DNA of 64,000 bases. Source: SVTX01 sp045538195. GTDB lineage: Bacteria > Bacillota > Clostridia > Oscillospirales > CAG-272. Every line of letters begins with the position of its first letter. Position 1 is the stretch's first letter. Positions 33,737 to 41,962 of this stretch are shown here, piece after piece. Under the pieces are notes generated by a model. That model worked only from the letters and a program-made list of their open reading frames with translations. It was not told where the DNA came from and did not search any database. The position numbers and the translations under genes are program-made. The stretch lies in assembly GCA_045538195.1 (NCBI GenBank), contig JAZSRA010000107.1:9318-73317 (forward strand), in the 5' to 3' direction.

Positions 33737-35114
33737 TTTGCTTTTCTCCCTTAAGGTCGGCGACAAGCTCGTTCATTATCTCCTTCTTGTGGAACGGGAA
33801 GATGATGATATGCGCCCGCTGATCTCCCTTTGAATCGATAAAGGTCGCCAGCTGATATTTTTTGCATATATTTTCGTCGGGCTTTCTTATAACAAAGGTG
33901 TTGGAATTTCCAAATCTTTCGTATTCTATCCCGCATTTTTGCAAGGAATCCTCAAAATAAGTAACGTTTTCAGAGTAGTGACCGCTCTCGCATCTGAGCA
34001 GCATTTCACGCGCTCTTTGATAAGTGGAAAACGGCAGATAGTCTCGCGATCCGAGCAGCGTGGAATCCTCCTGACCTATGTAGTCTATAACGGGGCGATC
34101 ACGTCTGGAAAGCGCCAGAAGAACGCCGTTAACTCTCGCAGTACCCATAAATTTGTGCATGCTCACCGCTATCGAGTCAACTCCAAGCTCGGAAAGATTT
34201 TCGACGTAGGGAGCGTTCTCTTGATTTTTCGCGATTCCGCCGAAATGTGCCGCGTCAAGGTGACAGTAATACTCTATTCCCAGCTTGCGCAGTCCGTCGG
34301 TGATCTTTTTGACCTCGTCAACCGCTCCGCGGCAGGTAGTTCCCCAAGTAAGCACCACTATTGCCCCATTTACACCGCTTTCGCGGTCTTTTTTCACCAC
34401 TTCAAGCAGTTTTTCGGCAGAAATGCGACCAAATCCATCCACCGCGATCTTTTCGTAAGGGTATCTTTCGCAATTTTCTCCGTCAAAAACGTACTTTTCA
34501 ACACTGTAATGGGTATCCTCGGAAAAATAAAGCTTTCCCTTTGGGAAACGGTTAAATCCCTCGCGTATCCCCCAGAAATTGCTCTCGGTTCCTCCCGAGG
34601 TGATATAACCCCAATATTCTCCCTTGGCAACTCCGAAATTCTCCGCCACAAGGGAAATTATCTTCTTTTCGGTGGACTTTGAGTCCATACCATAATTGCC
34701 CTTTTGATATGGGTCGCCGCAGTTGTTCATAAGGTACATTTTGCTTTCAAGATGACGCAGATAGCTTGTGGTATAGGAATAGTCCTCCATATTGGCGGGA
34801 TAGCCGAACATATACTTTCTCTTGCAAAGATTATCTCTGTAGTACTTGTCCACCTTGGCAATATACTCCGAGTCCTCGCGCTCAAAGGCGCATATCTCCT
34901 CGCGGCTAAAGCCCTTTTTCTTCAAGTCGTTATAGTCAAGGATGCGTCCAAGTCTTGCGCGGAGCTTTTCCAGTCTGTCTATCTCGGCTTCAATGCCCTC
35001 CACCAGCTCAAGCAGCTCGATACTTTCGTAATCGTGGAGAGTTTCGTCACTCTCGATTATACAAGCCCTCGCGCCGTCGTATCTCTCCTGCCACTCGTCA
35101 AAATTTTTACTCAT
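33726..35114 (-). CDS. PLP-dependent group II decarboxylase (histidine-decarboxylase-like)
   Basis: This 462-residue enzyme has a helical N-terminal extension of ~85 residues. A group II decarboxylase core follows: GYITSGGTESNFWGIREG binds the cofactor phosphate, HLDAAHFGG holds the ring Asp, and SMHKFMG carries the Schiff-base lysine. The sequence is nearest in style to bacterial PLP histidine decarboxylases, which make histamine from histidine; other amino acids cannot be excluded. No antiporter gene accompanies it. It has its own promoter with a ~75-base leader that contains small hairpins. Confidence 0.82.
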   Translation of the reverse strand: MSKNFDEWQERYDGARACIIESDETLHDYESIELLELVEGIEAEIDRLEKLRARLGRILDYNDLKKKGFSREEICAFEREDSEYIAKVDKYYRDNLCKRKYMFGYPANMEDYSYTTSYLRHLESKMYLMNNCGDPYQKGNYGMDSKSTEKKIISLVAENFGVAKGEYWGYITSGGTESNFWGIREGFNRFPKGKLYFSEDTHYSVEKYVFDGENCERYPYEKIAVDGFGRISAEKLLEVVKKDRESGVNGAIVVLTWGTTCRGAVDEVKKITDGLRKLGIEYYCHLDAAHFGGIAKNQENAPYVENLSELGVDSIAVSMHKFMGTARVNGVLLALSRRDRPVIDYIGQEDSTLLGSRDYLPFSTYQRAREMLLRCESGHYSENVTYFEDSLQKCGIEYERFGNSNTFVIRKPDENICKKYQLATFIDSKGDQRAHIIIFPFHKKEIMNELVADLKGEKQNEV

Positions 35115-35191
35115 CTTAAAACCTTCATTCCGAAAGAATTTTTTCGTCGCAAAGCCGAATTACGCTCGCAAGCTCACAATTAACCATTTTG

Positions 35192-35220
35192 ATTATATCA
35201 TAAATATTATTCCGTGTCAA
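35192..35220 (-). promoter_or_regulatory. Promoter of the PLP decarboxylase
   Basis: On the minus strand full consensus TTGACA (35215-35220), 17 bases, TATAAT (35192-35197). Confidence 0.85.
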
Positions 35221-35260
35221 TGAGCGGCGGTCGATATTTGTCGATTAAAAATTTTGAATT

Positions 35261-35278
35261 AACAAAACTTAAACATTT
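35261..35278 (+). promoter_or_regulatory. Candidate response-regulator box upstream of the 125-residue membrane protein
   Basis: The 18-mer AACAAAACTTAAACATTT lies just upstream of the poor -35 of a promoter whose -10 is TATAAT (35307-35312). The same box, differing at one base, lies upstream of the two-component operon (38909-38926, minus strand). Confidence 0.5.
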
Positions 35279-35355
35279 CATAAAAAGGACGCAAACAAGA
35301 GACTGCTATAATACCGTCGTAATCAAAAGAAATAATTGAAAAGAGGTAACCATTT

Positions 35356-35733
35356 ATGAATCGCAATGACAAAGAATTTCTCGTAGAAAAGATCCGCACA
35401 CAGTACACAGGCACGGTTCACGAAGACGTAGACCGTCTCAAAGAGCTTGACAGTAAGGTAAAGCGTCCCCCCGCGGTCTTCGCATATATTTTCGGAAGCG
35501 TAAGCGCGGTGATCATGGGCATGGGAATGTCCCTTGTAATGACCGACATCGGCGCGACGGTGAAGGAATACGTAAACATCGGCGACCCAATGATAACAGG
35601 AATAATCATCGGCGTTATCGGTATGGCTCTCGCTATCGTCAACTACCCTATTTACACCGCTATGCTCTCTTCGCGAAAAAAGAAGTTCTCGGCAGAGATA
35701 ATCGCCCTCAGCGAAAAGATCTTAAACAAGTAA
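35356..35733 (+). CDS. Small two-helix membrane protein (paralogue of the 35772-36191 product)
   Basis: This 125-residue protein has a charged N-terminal helix (to about 38) and two membrane helices (about 42-63 and 78-101) around a short loop. A lysine-rich end follows. Length, layout and sequence (EDVDRLKELDSKVKRP, GMGMSLVM) match the 139-residue protein encoded on the opposite strand. I know no function for this family. It is probably controlled by the nearby two-component system. The start follows GAAAAGAGG. Confidence 0.7.
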   Translation: MNRNDKEFLVEKIRTQYTGTVHEDVDRLKELDSKVKRPPAVFAYIFGSVSAVIMGMGMSLVMTDIGATVKEYVNIGDPMITGIIIGVIGMALAIVNYPIYTAMLSSRKKKFSAEIIALSEKILNK

Positions 35734-35739
35734 TATCAT

Positions 35740-35773
35740 AAGAAACCCGACTGCTCGCGCAGTCGGTTTTCTT
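35740..35773. terminator. Bidirectional terminator between the two paralogues
   Basis: The stem AAGAAACCCGACTGC / GCAGTCGGTTTTCTT with loop TCGC; A- and T-rich ends make it work in both directions. Confidence 0.88.
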
Positions 35774-36191
35774 ATTCTACCATATCGTCGGTCAGCTTCA
35801 ATATCTCGGGAGCGACCTTTTTTCTCATTCTGTTCAGGGTTGCCCGATAGACCGAATACGCCGAGCTTGCAGTCGCTATTCCCACGACACCCACGGGAAT
35901 TCCAATGATCATGCCGACAAGCTCTGAGATAAAGAGCGCCGAGCTGAACTCGGGGACCATACAAAAGCACATTCCCACGCCCATCAAAAGAGCGCCCACA
36001 ACGCCTACCGATATTGAATACGCCATAGCTCTGTTGACAACGCTCCTGTCAAGCTTTTTTATCCTTTCAAGACGCTCGTCAAGCTCGGTCTTGTCCTCGG
36101 GAAGATACTTTTCGCGTATTTTTTTGACCTCGCTCATCTGCTTTGCGGAATACGTCAGATTAAAGCCTTCTTTTTTCTCGTTATTATCCAT
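35772..36191 (-). CDS. Small two-helix membrane protein, last gene of the two-component operon
   Basis: This 139-residue protein has a basic/acidic N-terminal region (to about 58) with LDERLERIKKLDRSV. Two membrane helices follow (about 62-82 and 88-113), then a short charged tail. It is a clear paralogue of the 125-residue protein across the terminator. It lies 13 bases after the 303-residue membrane protein gene, so it belongs to the regulator-kinase operon. Function unknown. Confidence 0.7.
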   Translation of the reverse strand: MDNNEKKEGFNLTYSAKQMSEVKKIREKYLPEDKTELDERLERIKKLDRSVVNRAMAYSISVGVVGALLMGVGMCFCMVPEFSSALFISELVGMIIGIPVGVVGIATASSAYSVYRATLNRMRKKVAPEILKLTDDMVE

Positions 36192-36204
36192 ATTTTCTCC
36201 AAAT

Positions 36205-37116
36205 TTATTTACTTTCCTCAGACCGACAATTCTCCCTTGCCGCCCTTATTTTCTTCAAGCCCTTTGACGAACGGATTATCATAAATATCGCAAGCCAAAG
36301 CACGAACGCCATTACGGCAACACCTGTTGACGCGGTAACTATAAGCGTTGTCCTCTCGTCCATTGAGCCGTCACTGAACGTAGAGAGCATCGCGCTTTCA
36401 AGCGTCATCACAGAAACAACAGCCGACGCAAGATTTATATCCTTTGATGCCGAAAACACGGGACTGTTATATTTGCGGTAGCCGAACACGTTCACTATTC
36501 CTATCGTAAGCGTCGTAAAGGTGTACGCCGCCATAGTTATTGCTACTATTTCGTTATACTCGGTGGGAAGTCCGTCTATCACCATATAGGTAATCATCAC
36601 CGAAAGCGCCACGTTTAATATCAGCATAACGATACCGCAGGTGCGGTATTTTTTAAATTCTCTTTCGAGCAGTACTCCGTGAGCGTTTGACCTAACAAAT
36701 CCCAAAAGGTACATTCGCATAAAGGCGAGCAGCAGATAGTAAGCCGCAAGCGCGTAAAACCATACCGATGAGTGATAAAGCGCAAGCCCCAACTGAAAGA
36801 GCGCGTAGGCTACGTTGAAATAAAAGGAGAAATAAAGAGACACCTTTACTCTGAAATGCGCGTCGTCAAAAGCTCTCTTTATGAGCTTATTTTCGGTCTT
36901 TATCTTTTTAAAAAATCTTATTCCCCATGGGATCCTGAAACAGACCACTGTCAGAGCGTACGCGGAGACCGCATAAGAAATATAGCTGATGATCCCCTCT
37001 CCGTCGGCAAAGGCAAAAGCGTATATCAACAGGACCGCCGCTATGGGTATCAGCGCGATCACGATGGCGAGATGCGGAAAAATCAACGCCCATAATACTC
37101 GTTTCCGAAAGCTCAT
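36205..37116 (-). CDS. Polytopic membrane protein of unknown function in the two-component operon
   Basis: This 303-residue protein has about eight membrane helices arranged in pairs with short basic loops (WGIRFFKKIKTENKLIKRAF between helices 2 and 3). I recognise no family motif. The start overlaps the histidine-kinase stop by 4 bases, so it is translationally coupled; it may be a sensor partner or an output of the system. A cysteine lies in helix 2 (VVCFRIP). Confidence 0.7.
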   Translation of the reverse strand: MSFRKRVLWALIFPHLAIVIALIPIAAVLLIYAFAFADGEGIISYISYAVSAYALTVVCFRIPWGIRFFKKIKTENKLIKRAFDDAHFRVKVSLYFSFYFNVAYALFQLGLALYHSSVWFYALAAYYLLLAFMRMYLLGFVRSNAHGVLLEREFKKYRTCGIVMLILNVALSVMITYMVIDGLPTEYNEIVAITMAAYTFTTLTIGIVNVFGYRKYNSPVFSASKDINLASAVVSVMTLESAMLSTFSDGSMDERTTLIVTASTGVAVMAFVLWLAIFMIIRSSKGLKKIRAARENCRSEESK

Positions 37117-38189
37117 ATCCTTTTCGCCACCTTCTTTATTTTTACGGTAAAGGTACTTCCCTCTCCCAGAACACTGTCTACGCTGATCTCACCCTGAACT
37201 ATATCGATTACTCGCTTGACAAGAGCAAGGCCCAGACCGTTGCCCTCGGTAGCTCTTGACGTATCCCCCTGATAAAACTTTTCAAACAAATGGGCGCCGA
37301 CCAAGGCACTAATGCCGCAGCCTGTGTCGGAGACCTTCACAAAAACGTATTTTTCGTCTTCTGTAAGCGAGAGCGAGACCTTACCGCCAGCCTCGGTAAA
37401 TTTAAAAGCATTTGAAAGCAGGTTGTTCCAGACCAGGGACAAAAGCTCGTCATCCGCCTTGATCTTTACCTCGTCAGGCAGATCCAGCTCTATCTCGACG
37501 CCCTTCGTCTCCCATACGCCCTCAAACTGCAAAAAGCATTCTCGAAGCTGCTCCGCAAGGTCAAATTCTTCTGCCTTGGGGTATATCTGTTGATTTTCAA
37601 GCCTGTTGAGCTTCAGAATATTCGTCATCATATCCGAAAGCCTGCGTGTCGCGTCGGAAATTCCCTTGATATATTCGCGCCGTTCTTCCTCCGTAAGACA
37701 GTCGGACTCAAGAAGCTTTGCATAGTTGCTTATGACCGCAAGCGGAGTTTTCATCTCGTGAGACACGTTGGAAATGAAGTCGGTCCGCAGTGTTTCAATA
37801 CCCGAAAGCTCCTCGCCAAGCAGATTTACACTTTCGGCAATAGAGTAAAGATCGTTGCCGTCTCTTGACATTTTGGAAAGCCTTATTCTTGCGGAAAAAT
37901 CGCCGTTTTTCATTTTGTCAAGAGCCTTTTGTATCTCTCTTGCGGGACGGTCTACCGTTACCCTTCTTCGGATATAGTCGACGATCGAAAAAAGGAAAGC
38001 TATAAATATAGCGTTAATAAATACCTGCGGTGCCATCTCGCGCATCTGAGCCTCGTTTACGTCAAATCCCGAGAAAAACAGCAAAAACGAGCAGGTGATA
38101 ACAAACGCGACCACGGCAAAAAAGATAACAAAGGAATACATCTGCATCAAGGCAGCCTTGAAAAATCTCCGAAATCTGCGGCTTTTCAT
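37113..38189 (-). CDS. Sensor histidine kinase
   Basis: This 358-residue protein has two membrane helices (about 11-36 and 48-64) with a very short external loop, then HAMP (about 66-125). The phosphoacceptor helix is FISNVSHEMKTPLAVISNYAKLL. The ATPase domain has N-box LVWNNLLSNAFKFTE, G1 DTGCGIS and G2 GNGLGLALV. The near-absence of an external domain suggests sensing within the membrane or through the coupled membrane protein. The start overlaps the regulator stop by 4 bases. Confidence 0.94.
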   Translation of the reverse strand: MKSRRFRRFFKAALMQMYSFVIFFAVVAFVITCSFLLFFSGFDVNEAQMREMAPQVFINAIFIAFLFSIVDYIRRRVTVDRPAREIQKALDKMKNGDFSARIRLSKMSRDGNDLYSIAESVNLLGEELSGIETLRTDFISNVSHEMKTPLAVISNYAKLLESDCLTEEERREYIKGISDATRRLSDMMTNILKLNRLENQQIYPKAEEFDLAEQLRECFLQFEGVWETKGVEIELDLPDEVKIKADDELLSLVWNNLLSNAFKFTEAGGKVSLSLTEDEKYVFVKVSDTGCGISALVGAHLFEKFYQGDTSRATEGNGLGLALVKRVIDIVQGEISVDSVLGEGSTFTVKIKKVAKRI

Positions 38190-38857
38190 TTCAGCACCGC
38201 CTTATATCCAAGTCCGTGTACCGTGACTATCTCAAAGGAGTCGCAATCTGTCAGCTTTGCTCTTAATTTGGTGATGTAAACGTCGACCGCGCGGGGAGCG
38301 GTCTCGCTGTCAACGTCCCAGAACTCGTCCATAAGCTGCTGACGGGTAAAGGTTTTTTTCGGATAGGACAAAAGCTTGTATAAGAGGTTGAATTCCCTTG
38401 CGGTCAGAACTATCTCCTCGTCGCGGAGCGTGGCGGAACGCTCGTCGGCATCCATTACGAAGTCGCCTATCTGAAGCCTGCGGCTTGACGCTATCTTCGC
38501 GCGCCTGAGCAGAGCGCCGATACGCAAAAAAAGCTCGTCAAGGTCTATGGGCTTGACCATATAGTCGTCTATTCCCACTCTGTAACCTCTCTGCTTGGAC
38601 GCAAAATCGTCCCTCGCCGTCATAAAGAGTATCGGTATTTTGGTATTTATCTGACGCACCGTGCGGACGAACTCAAAACCGTCGATATCGGGCATCATAA
38701 CGTCTGATATGATCAGATCGAAAATTTTCTCGTACATAGCGTCGTACGCCTCGGCAGCACCAAGACAACCGACCGCCTCGTATCCGCTTCCGTTCAAAAA
38801 TGTGCATACCGTCTTATTCAGCTCTCTGTCGTCTTCAACTACAAGTATCTTAAACAT
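38186..38857 (-). CDS. OmpR-family response regulator
   Basis: This 223-residue protein has a receiver domain with the phosphoacceptor Asp in LIISDVMMPDIDGFEF and the conserved Thr and Lys (FMTARDD, YMVKPID). A winged-helix domain follows (LTAREFNLLYKLLSYPKKTFTRQQL...AVDVYITKLRAKL). It is the first gene of the four-gene operon. Upstream on the minus strand is a box shared with the 35356 gene, suggesting self-regulation. The start follows TGGAGGAAAGAA. Confidence 0.95.
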   Translation of the reverse strand: MFKILVVEDDRELNKTVCTFLNGSGYEAVGCLGAAEAYDAMYEKIFDLIISDVMMPDIDGFEFVRTVRQINTKIPILFMTARDDFASKQRGYRVGIDDYMVKPIDLDELFLRIGALLRRAKIASSRRLQIGDFVMDADERSATLRDEEIVLTAREFNLLYKLLSYPKKTFTRQQLMDEFWDVDSETAPRAVDVYITKLRAKLTDCDSFEIVTVHGLGYKAVLK

Positions 38858-38908
38858 TTCTTTCCTCCAAACAGACTTTTTCAGCTTAACGGATATATTT
38901 TACCACAC

Positions 38909-38926
38909 AAATGTTAAAGTTTTGTT
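38909..38926 (-). promoter_or_regulatory. Candidate response-regulator box upstream of the two-component operon
   Basis: Minus-strand AACAAAACTTTAACATTT overlaps the position expected for the -35 of a promoter with -10 TAAAAT (38897-38902). It differs from the box at 35261-35278 at one of 18 bases. Confidence 0.5.
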
Positions 38927-39024
38927 TATGAATTGCTTATAATCAAAAAAGCATTGTGCCAGCCGTTCGAAATTTTGAGACCAAAATACCTTCTCGGCTA
39001 TTTACGATTAAAAAGTGTCCTTAT

Positions 39025-40260
39025 TTATGATGCCTTTCTGTAGGTCTTGCGATAGGTGGCATAAACAACGATAGCGATCAGTGGGAAAAGCATACCGACT
39101 ATCATACCAAGCTTCATGCCGAACTGCTCGGGCGAGAGCTTCAAGCTCTCCGCAAAAGACACAAGCGCCGAGCTTTCAACAGCCGCGTCGGTAACAACGC
39201 CAACCATCTGAGGAACTACCGAAGCGCCAAAATCTCCTCCCGCAGCCATGAGGGCAAAGATAAACACTCCTCCCTGCGGATAGCGGTCGCTTGCCACGAT
39301 GAGACTTCCGGGCCACATCATAGAAACGCAGAAGCCTGTCAGAGCGCAAGCGAAAAGCCCTACCACGGGGAAAGGCGAGATCGCCGCTATAAGATAGCAA
39401 AGCGTAGCCCCGATAGCACCCAGGAAAAGGACGCGAGAAATATTCTTACCAAACTTTGCGTAAAGCGATCTTCCAAGTCCCAGCGCAACGGCAAATATTG
39501 CCACGCCGAAAATGTCGCCCCATATCTTGGGGAGCGAGAGCGCTTGCTCAATGTAGCTCGACGCCCACTGCGCCATAGTCACCTCTGCCGCGCCGCCGAG
39601 AAAAATTCCAAGCACGCATAGCCAAACTCCGCCGTTTTTCAAAAATCTGAGCGCTCCCGACGTCCTTTCGGGTGTTTCCATCTTGGGCAACTTTGCGTTT
39701 GACAAAAACACAAGGGCGGCTATCGGCACCGCAATAAATATCACGGGTAACCACCGCCAGTTCTCACGTCCGCAGAAATAAAGAAATACGGTGGAGATCA
39801 CCGCTACCCCCACCACGCCCCATGCATAGATAGAGTGAAGCTTGCTCATCTCGCGGTCAGGGTCATCTGCGGGGAGAGCCGCGATAACGGGACTGATCAG
39901 CACCTCGCAAAATCCGCTGGAAAGAGAAAACAGAACCGTTCCGATACAAAGTCCCGCGTATACGAAATTCGGGAAGATTATGGGCGAGAGAGCGTAGATC
40001 GCAAGTCCAGCCACGGTCAGCATAGGCGCGCATTTTACCGCGAAGGGAATATTGAATTTATGAGAGAAAAACGAGAAGATCAGGTCAACGGCAAGCTGAG
40101 TGCAGAAATTTATCAGCACCAGGAGACCGAGCAATGAATAAGAAATATCATAAAGCTCGTGAAAGGTCAGAAAAAGCAGTGGGGAGAGGTTTCCCACCAC
40201 GCTCATTGAAATATTTGAAGCGTAACAGCCTAATTTTACGCGCAATGTGTTCTTGTCCAT
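39025..40260 (-). CDS. MFS transporter (sugar-type)
   Basis: The start is the ATG at 40260 (MDKNTLRVKLGCYASN) behind AAAAGGA. The consensus promoter at 40322-40350 implies that an upstream frame to 40350 is not translated. The 411-residue protein has twelve membrane helices in two halves. A glutamate lies in helix 4 (SGFCEVLISPVIAALP) and a WR.LP segment is typical of the fucose/glucose MFS group. The substrate is unknown. It is a single-gene unit; no clear terminator was seen. Confidence 0.88.
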   Translation of the reverse strand: MDKNTLRVKLGCYASNISMSVVGNLSPLLFLTFHELYDISYSLLGLLVLINFCTQLAVDLIFSFFSHKFNIPFAVKCAPMLTVAGLAIYALSPIIFPNFVYAGLCIGTVLFSLSSGFCEVLISPVIAALPADDPDREMSKLHSIYAWGVVGVAVISTVFLYFCGRENWRWLPVIFIAVPIAALVFLSNAKLPKMETPERTSGALRFLKNGGVWLCVLGIFLGGAAEVTMAQWASSYIEQALSLPKIWGDIFGVAIFAVALGLGRSLYAKFGKNISRVLFLGAIGATLCYLIAAISPFPVVGLFACALTGFCVSMMWPGSLIVASDRYPQGGVFIFALMAAGGDFGASVVPQMVGVVTDAAVESSALVSFAESLKLSPEQFGMKLGMIVGMLFPLIAIVVYATYRKTYRKAS

Positions 40261-40321
40261 ATAAAGCGTCCTTTTGGCATAAGAGAAAATGTCGGCTATC
40301 TCAATTTTGACAGCTACCGAG

Positions 40322-40350
40322 ATTATACCACCAAGATATTGCTTTGTCAA
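40322..40350 (-). promoter_or_regulatory. Promoter of the MFS transporter
   Basis: On the minus strand full consensus TTGACA (40345-40350), 17 bases, TATAAT (40322-40327). Confidence 0.85.
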
Positions 40351-40451
40351 TCATAAACGGCGATTTTATATTAGGAAAAAGCTTTTCTTCTTTTGTTTTT
40401 TTATAATTTCAGCCTCTTGACGTCAAAATTCTACCTTTTAGTTAAAATCTC

Positions 40452-40480
40452 TTTACAAAATTCCCGAAAAATGATAAAAT
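40452..40480 (+). promoter_or_regulatory. Promoter of the LytTR gene pair
   Basis: TTTACA (40452-40457), 17 bases, TAAAAT (40475-40480), 31 bases upstream of the start codon. Confidence 0.7.
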
Positions 40481-40511
40481 AGAGGCAGAGATCAACGAGG
40501 GGAGGGTGGAA

Positions 40512-40961
40512 ATGAAGATTCGCACCGAAATTTCGGACACAGAAGAAATAGTCATTCGTTGCCGAGAGCGAAACGACAAGATCCGCTCTCTTGAAGCGTC
40601 GATCGAGGTGGCTTTGCGCGGAGAGAACGATATCGCGCTCTCGTCCGATGGGATCGAGTTTTTCGTGCCGAAAATAAGCATCCTCTTTTTTGAAAGCTCG
40701 GACGGCAGGGTCTATGCTCACACTCGCGACCGCATCTACACCGCCCCATATAAGCTTTTTGAGCTGGAAGGACTTATGCCGTCAAGCTTTGTGCGCGTGT
40801 CAAAATCGGTCATCGCCAACATCGCGGAAATATCGTATCTTCGCCGTGAGCTTGTGGGCAACGGTGAGATCGGTTTTCGCGGTTGCGACAAAAGAGTCTA
40901 TTTTTCAAGAGCTTATTTCAAGCTTTTGCAATACAAAATTGATGAAATGAGGTTAAAATAA
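40512..40961 (+). CDS. LytTR-domain DNA-binding regulator
   Basis: The start is the ATG at 40512, six bases after GGGGAGG; a GTG six bases earlier is less likely. The 149-residue protein has an N-terminal helical/strand region (to about 45). The LytTR domain follows (about 48-147), with ISILFFESSDGRVYAHTRDR and FVRVSKSVIANIAEISYL. It has no receiver domain, so it is not a phospho-regulator. Such stand-alone LytTR proteins are usually paired with a small membrane protein that holds or inhibits them; here the next gene overlaps by one base. Confidence 0.9.
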   Translation: MKIRTEISDTEEIVIRCRERNDKIRSLEASIEVALRGENDIALSSDGIEFFVPKISILFFESSDGRVYAHTRDRIYTAPYKLFELEGLMPSSFVRVSKSVIANIAEISYLRRELVGNGEIGFRGCDKRVYFSRAYFKLLQYKIDEMRLK

Positions 40962-41665
40962 TGAAACCGTGGAAGATCTTCTGGGGAATAGGTTTTCTCC
41001 TTGCAGCAGTATTTATCGTTCTTGACGTAACAGGCGTTATCGATCCTTTGGTCGGCTTTATGGGCGAAGTGTCGGTCTTTGCGCTGATCCTGGCATTTTT
41101 GCTTATCGCTTTTATCATTGCAAGGCTTATTAAGGGCAAGATAGCGTCGATCTTCTTCCCTCTCGCCTTTATATTTATGCTTTTTGAGAAAAACATTGCA
41201 AAGATAGCGGGTGTTGAGGGCGAAAACATAATCGAAAATTGGTCGGTCCTTCTCATAGCGCTTTTCCTCACGATAGGCTTCTCTATCCTCTTGTCCTCCA
41301 AAAAGAAGAAAAGTAAGCATAAAATAAACGTAGAATATAACGGAGACGGTGCCGAAAGCAATCTCGGAGCATCGGCAATATACGTTGACTGCGTCACCTT
41401 CACCCCCGCGCGCATCGAAAACAATCTCGGCGCATGCTCGGTTCATTTCCAGAACGTCGAAAGCTATAAGGGTGGCGAGACCTTGTACGTTGAAAACAAT
41501 CTCGGTGCTCTGTCTATTCACGTGCCCGAGGGTTGGACGGTAAAGTCCTCTATCGAAACCAATCTTGGCGGTACGGGTGTCGCGAATAGCGAGACGCAGG
41601 ACGGTCCCCTCCTCTACATCAAAGGCGAAAATAATCTCGGCTCAATTTCGGTAAAATACGTCTAA
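40961..41665 (+). CDS. LiaF-like membrane protein paired with the LytTR regulator
   Basis: This 234-residue protein has four membrane helices (about 6-28, 36-57, 61-76, 88-107). A basic KKKKSK segment and a C-terminal cytoplasmic beta-domain follow, with four repeats of the type ESNLGA / ENNLGA / ETNLGG / ENNLGS. This is the pattern of the LiaF/DUF2154-like toast-rack domain, known in cell-envelope stress control. The TAATG overlap with the LytTR gene indicates a two-part regulatory unit. The membrane part probably senses envelope state; its effect on the regulator is inferred. Confidence 0.85.
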   Translation: MKPWKIFWGIGFLLAAVFIVLDVTGVIDPLVGFMGEVSVFALILAFLLIAFIIARLIKGKIASIFFPLAFIFMLFEKNIAKIAGVEGENIIENWSVLLIALFLTIGFSILLSSKKKKSKHKINVEYNGDGAESNLGASAIYVDCVTFTPARIENNLGACSVHFQNVESYKGGETLYVENNLGALSIHVPEGWTVKSSIETNLGGTGVANSETQDGPLLYIKGENNLGSISVKYV

Positions 41666-41672
41666 AAGTAAT

Positions 41673-41708
41673 GCGTTACACCAAAAAAGTGTAACGCCTT
41701 ATTTTTTA
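41673..41708 (+). terminator. Terminator of the LytTR gene pair
   Basis: A 9-bp stem GCGTTACAC/GTGTAACGC with a 7-base loop is followed by CTTATTTTTT. Confidence 0.9.
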
Positions 41709-41817
41709 TAAGATTTTTTGATAAAATTCAAAAATTTAGCAAGACAATAAATTTTGTCTACATTAACTAAAAAATTGGAATAATTATCGGAAATTTTTAC
41801 GAATTTTTAAAAAACTG

Positions 41818-41846
41818 TTGACTTTGTCAGGCTATATTGTTATAAT
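41818..41846 (+). promoter_or_regulatory. Promoter of the GPH transporter operon
   Basis: TTGACT (41818-41823), 17 bases, TATAAT (41841-41846). The leader is about 110 bases long; no operator was recognised. Confidence 0.8.
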
Positions 41847-41962
41847 ACTATAGTAAGTTAAACACCACAAAAAGACAGTTCGTTCTCGGTCGATTGCTAT
41901 CACCTTCTGCACGGCTGTTATTTTTATGAGATTACTTAAATACATTTTGAAAGAGGTACAAG

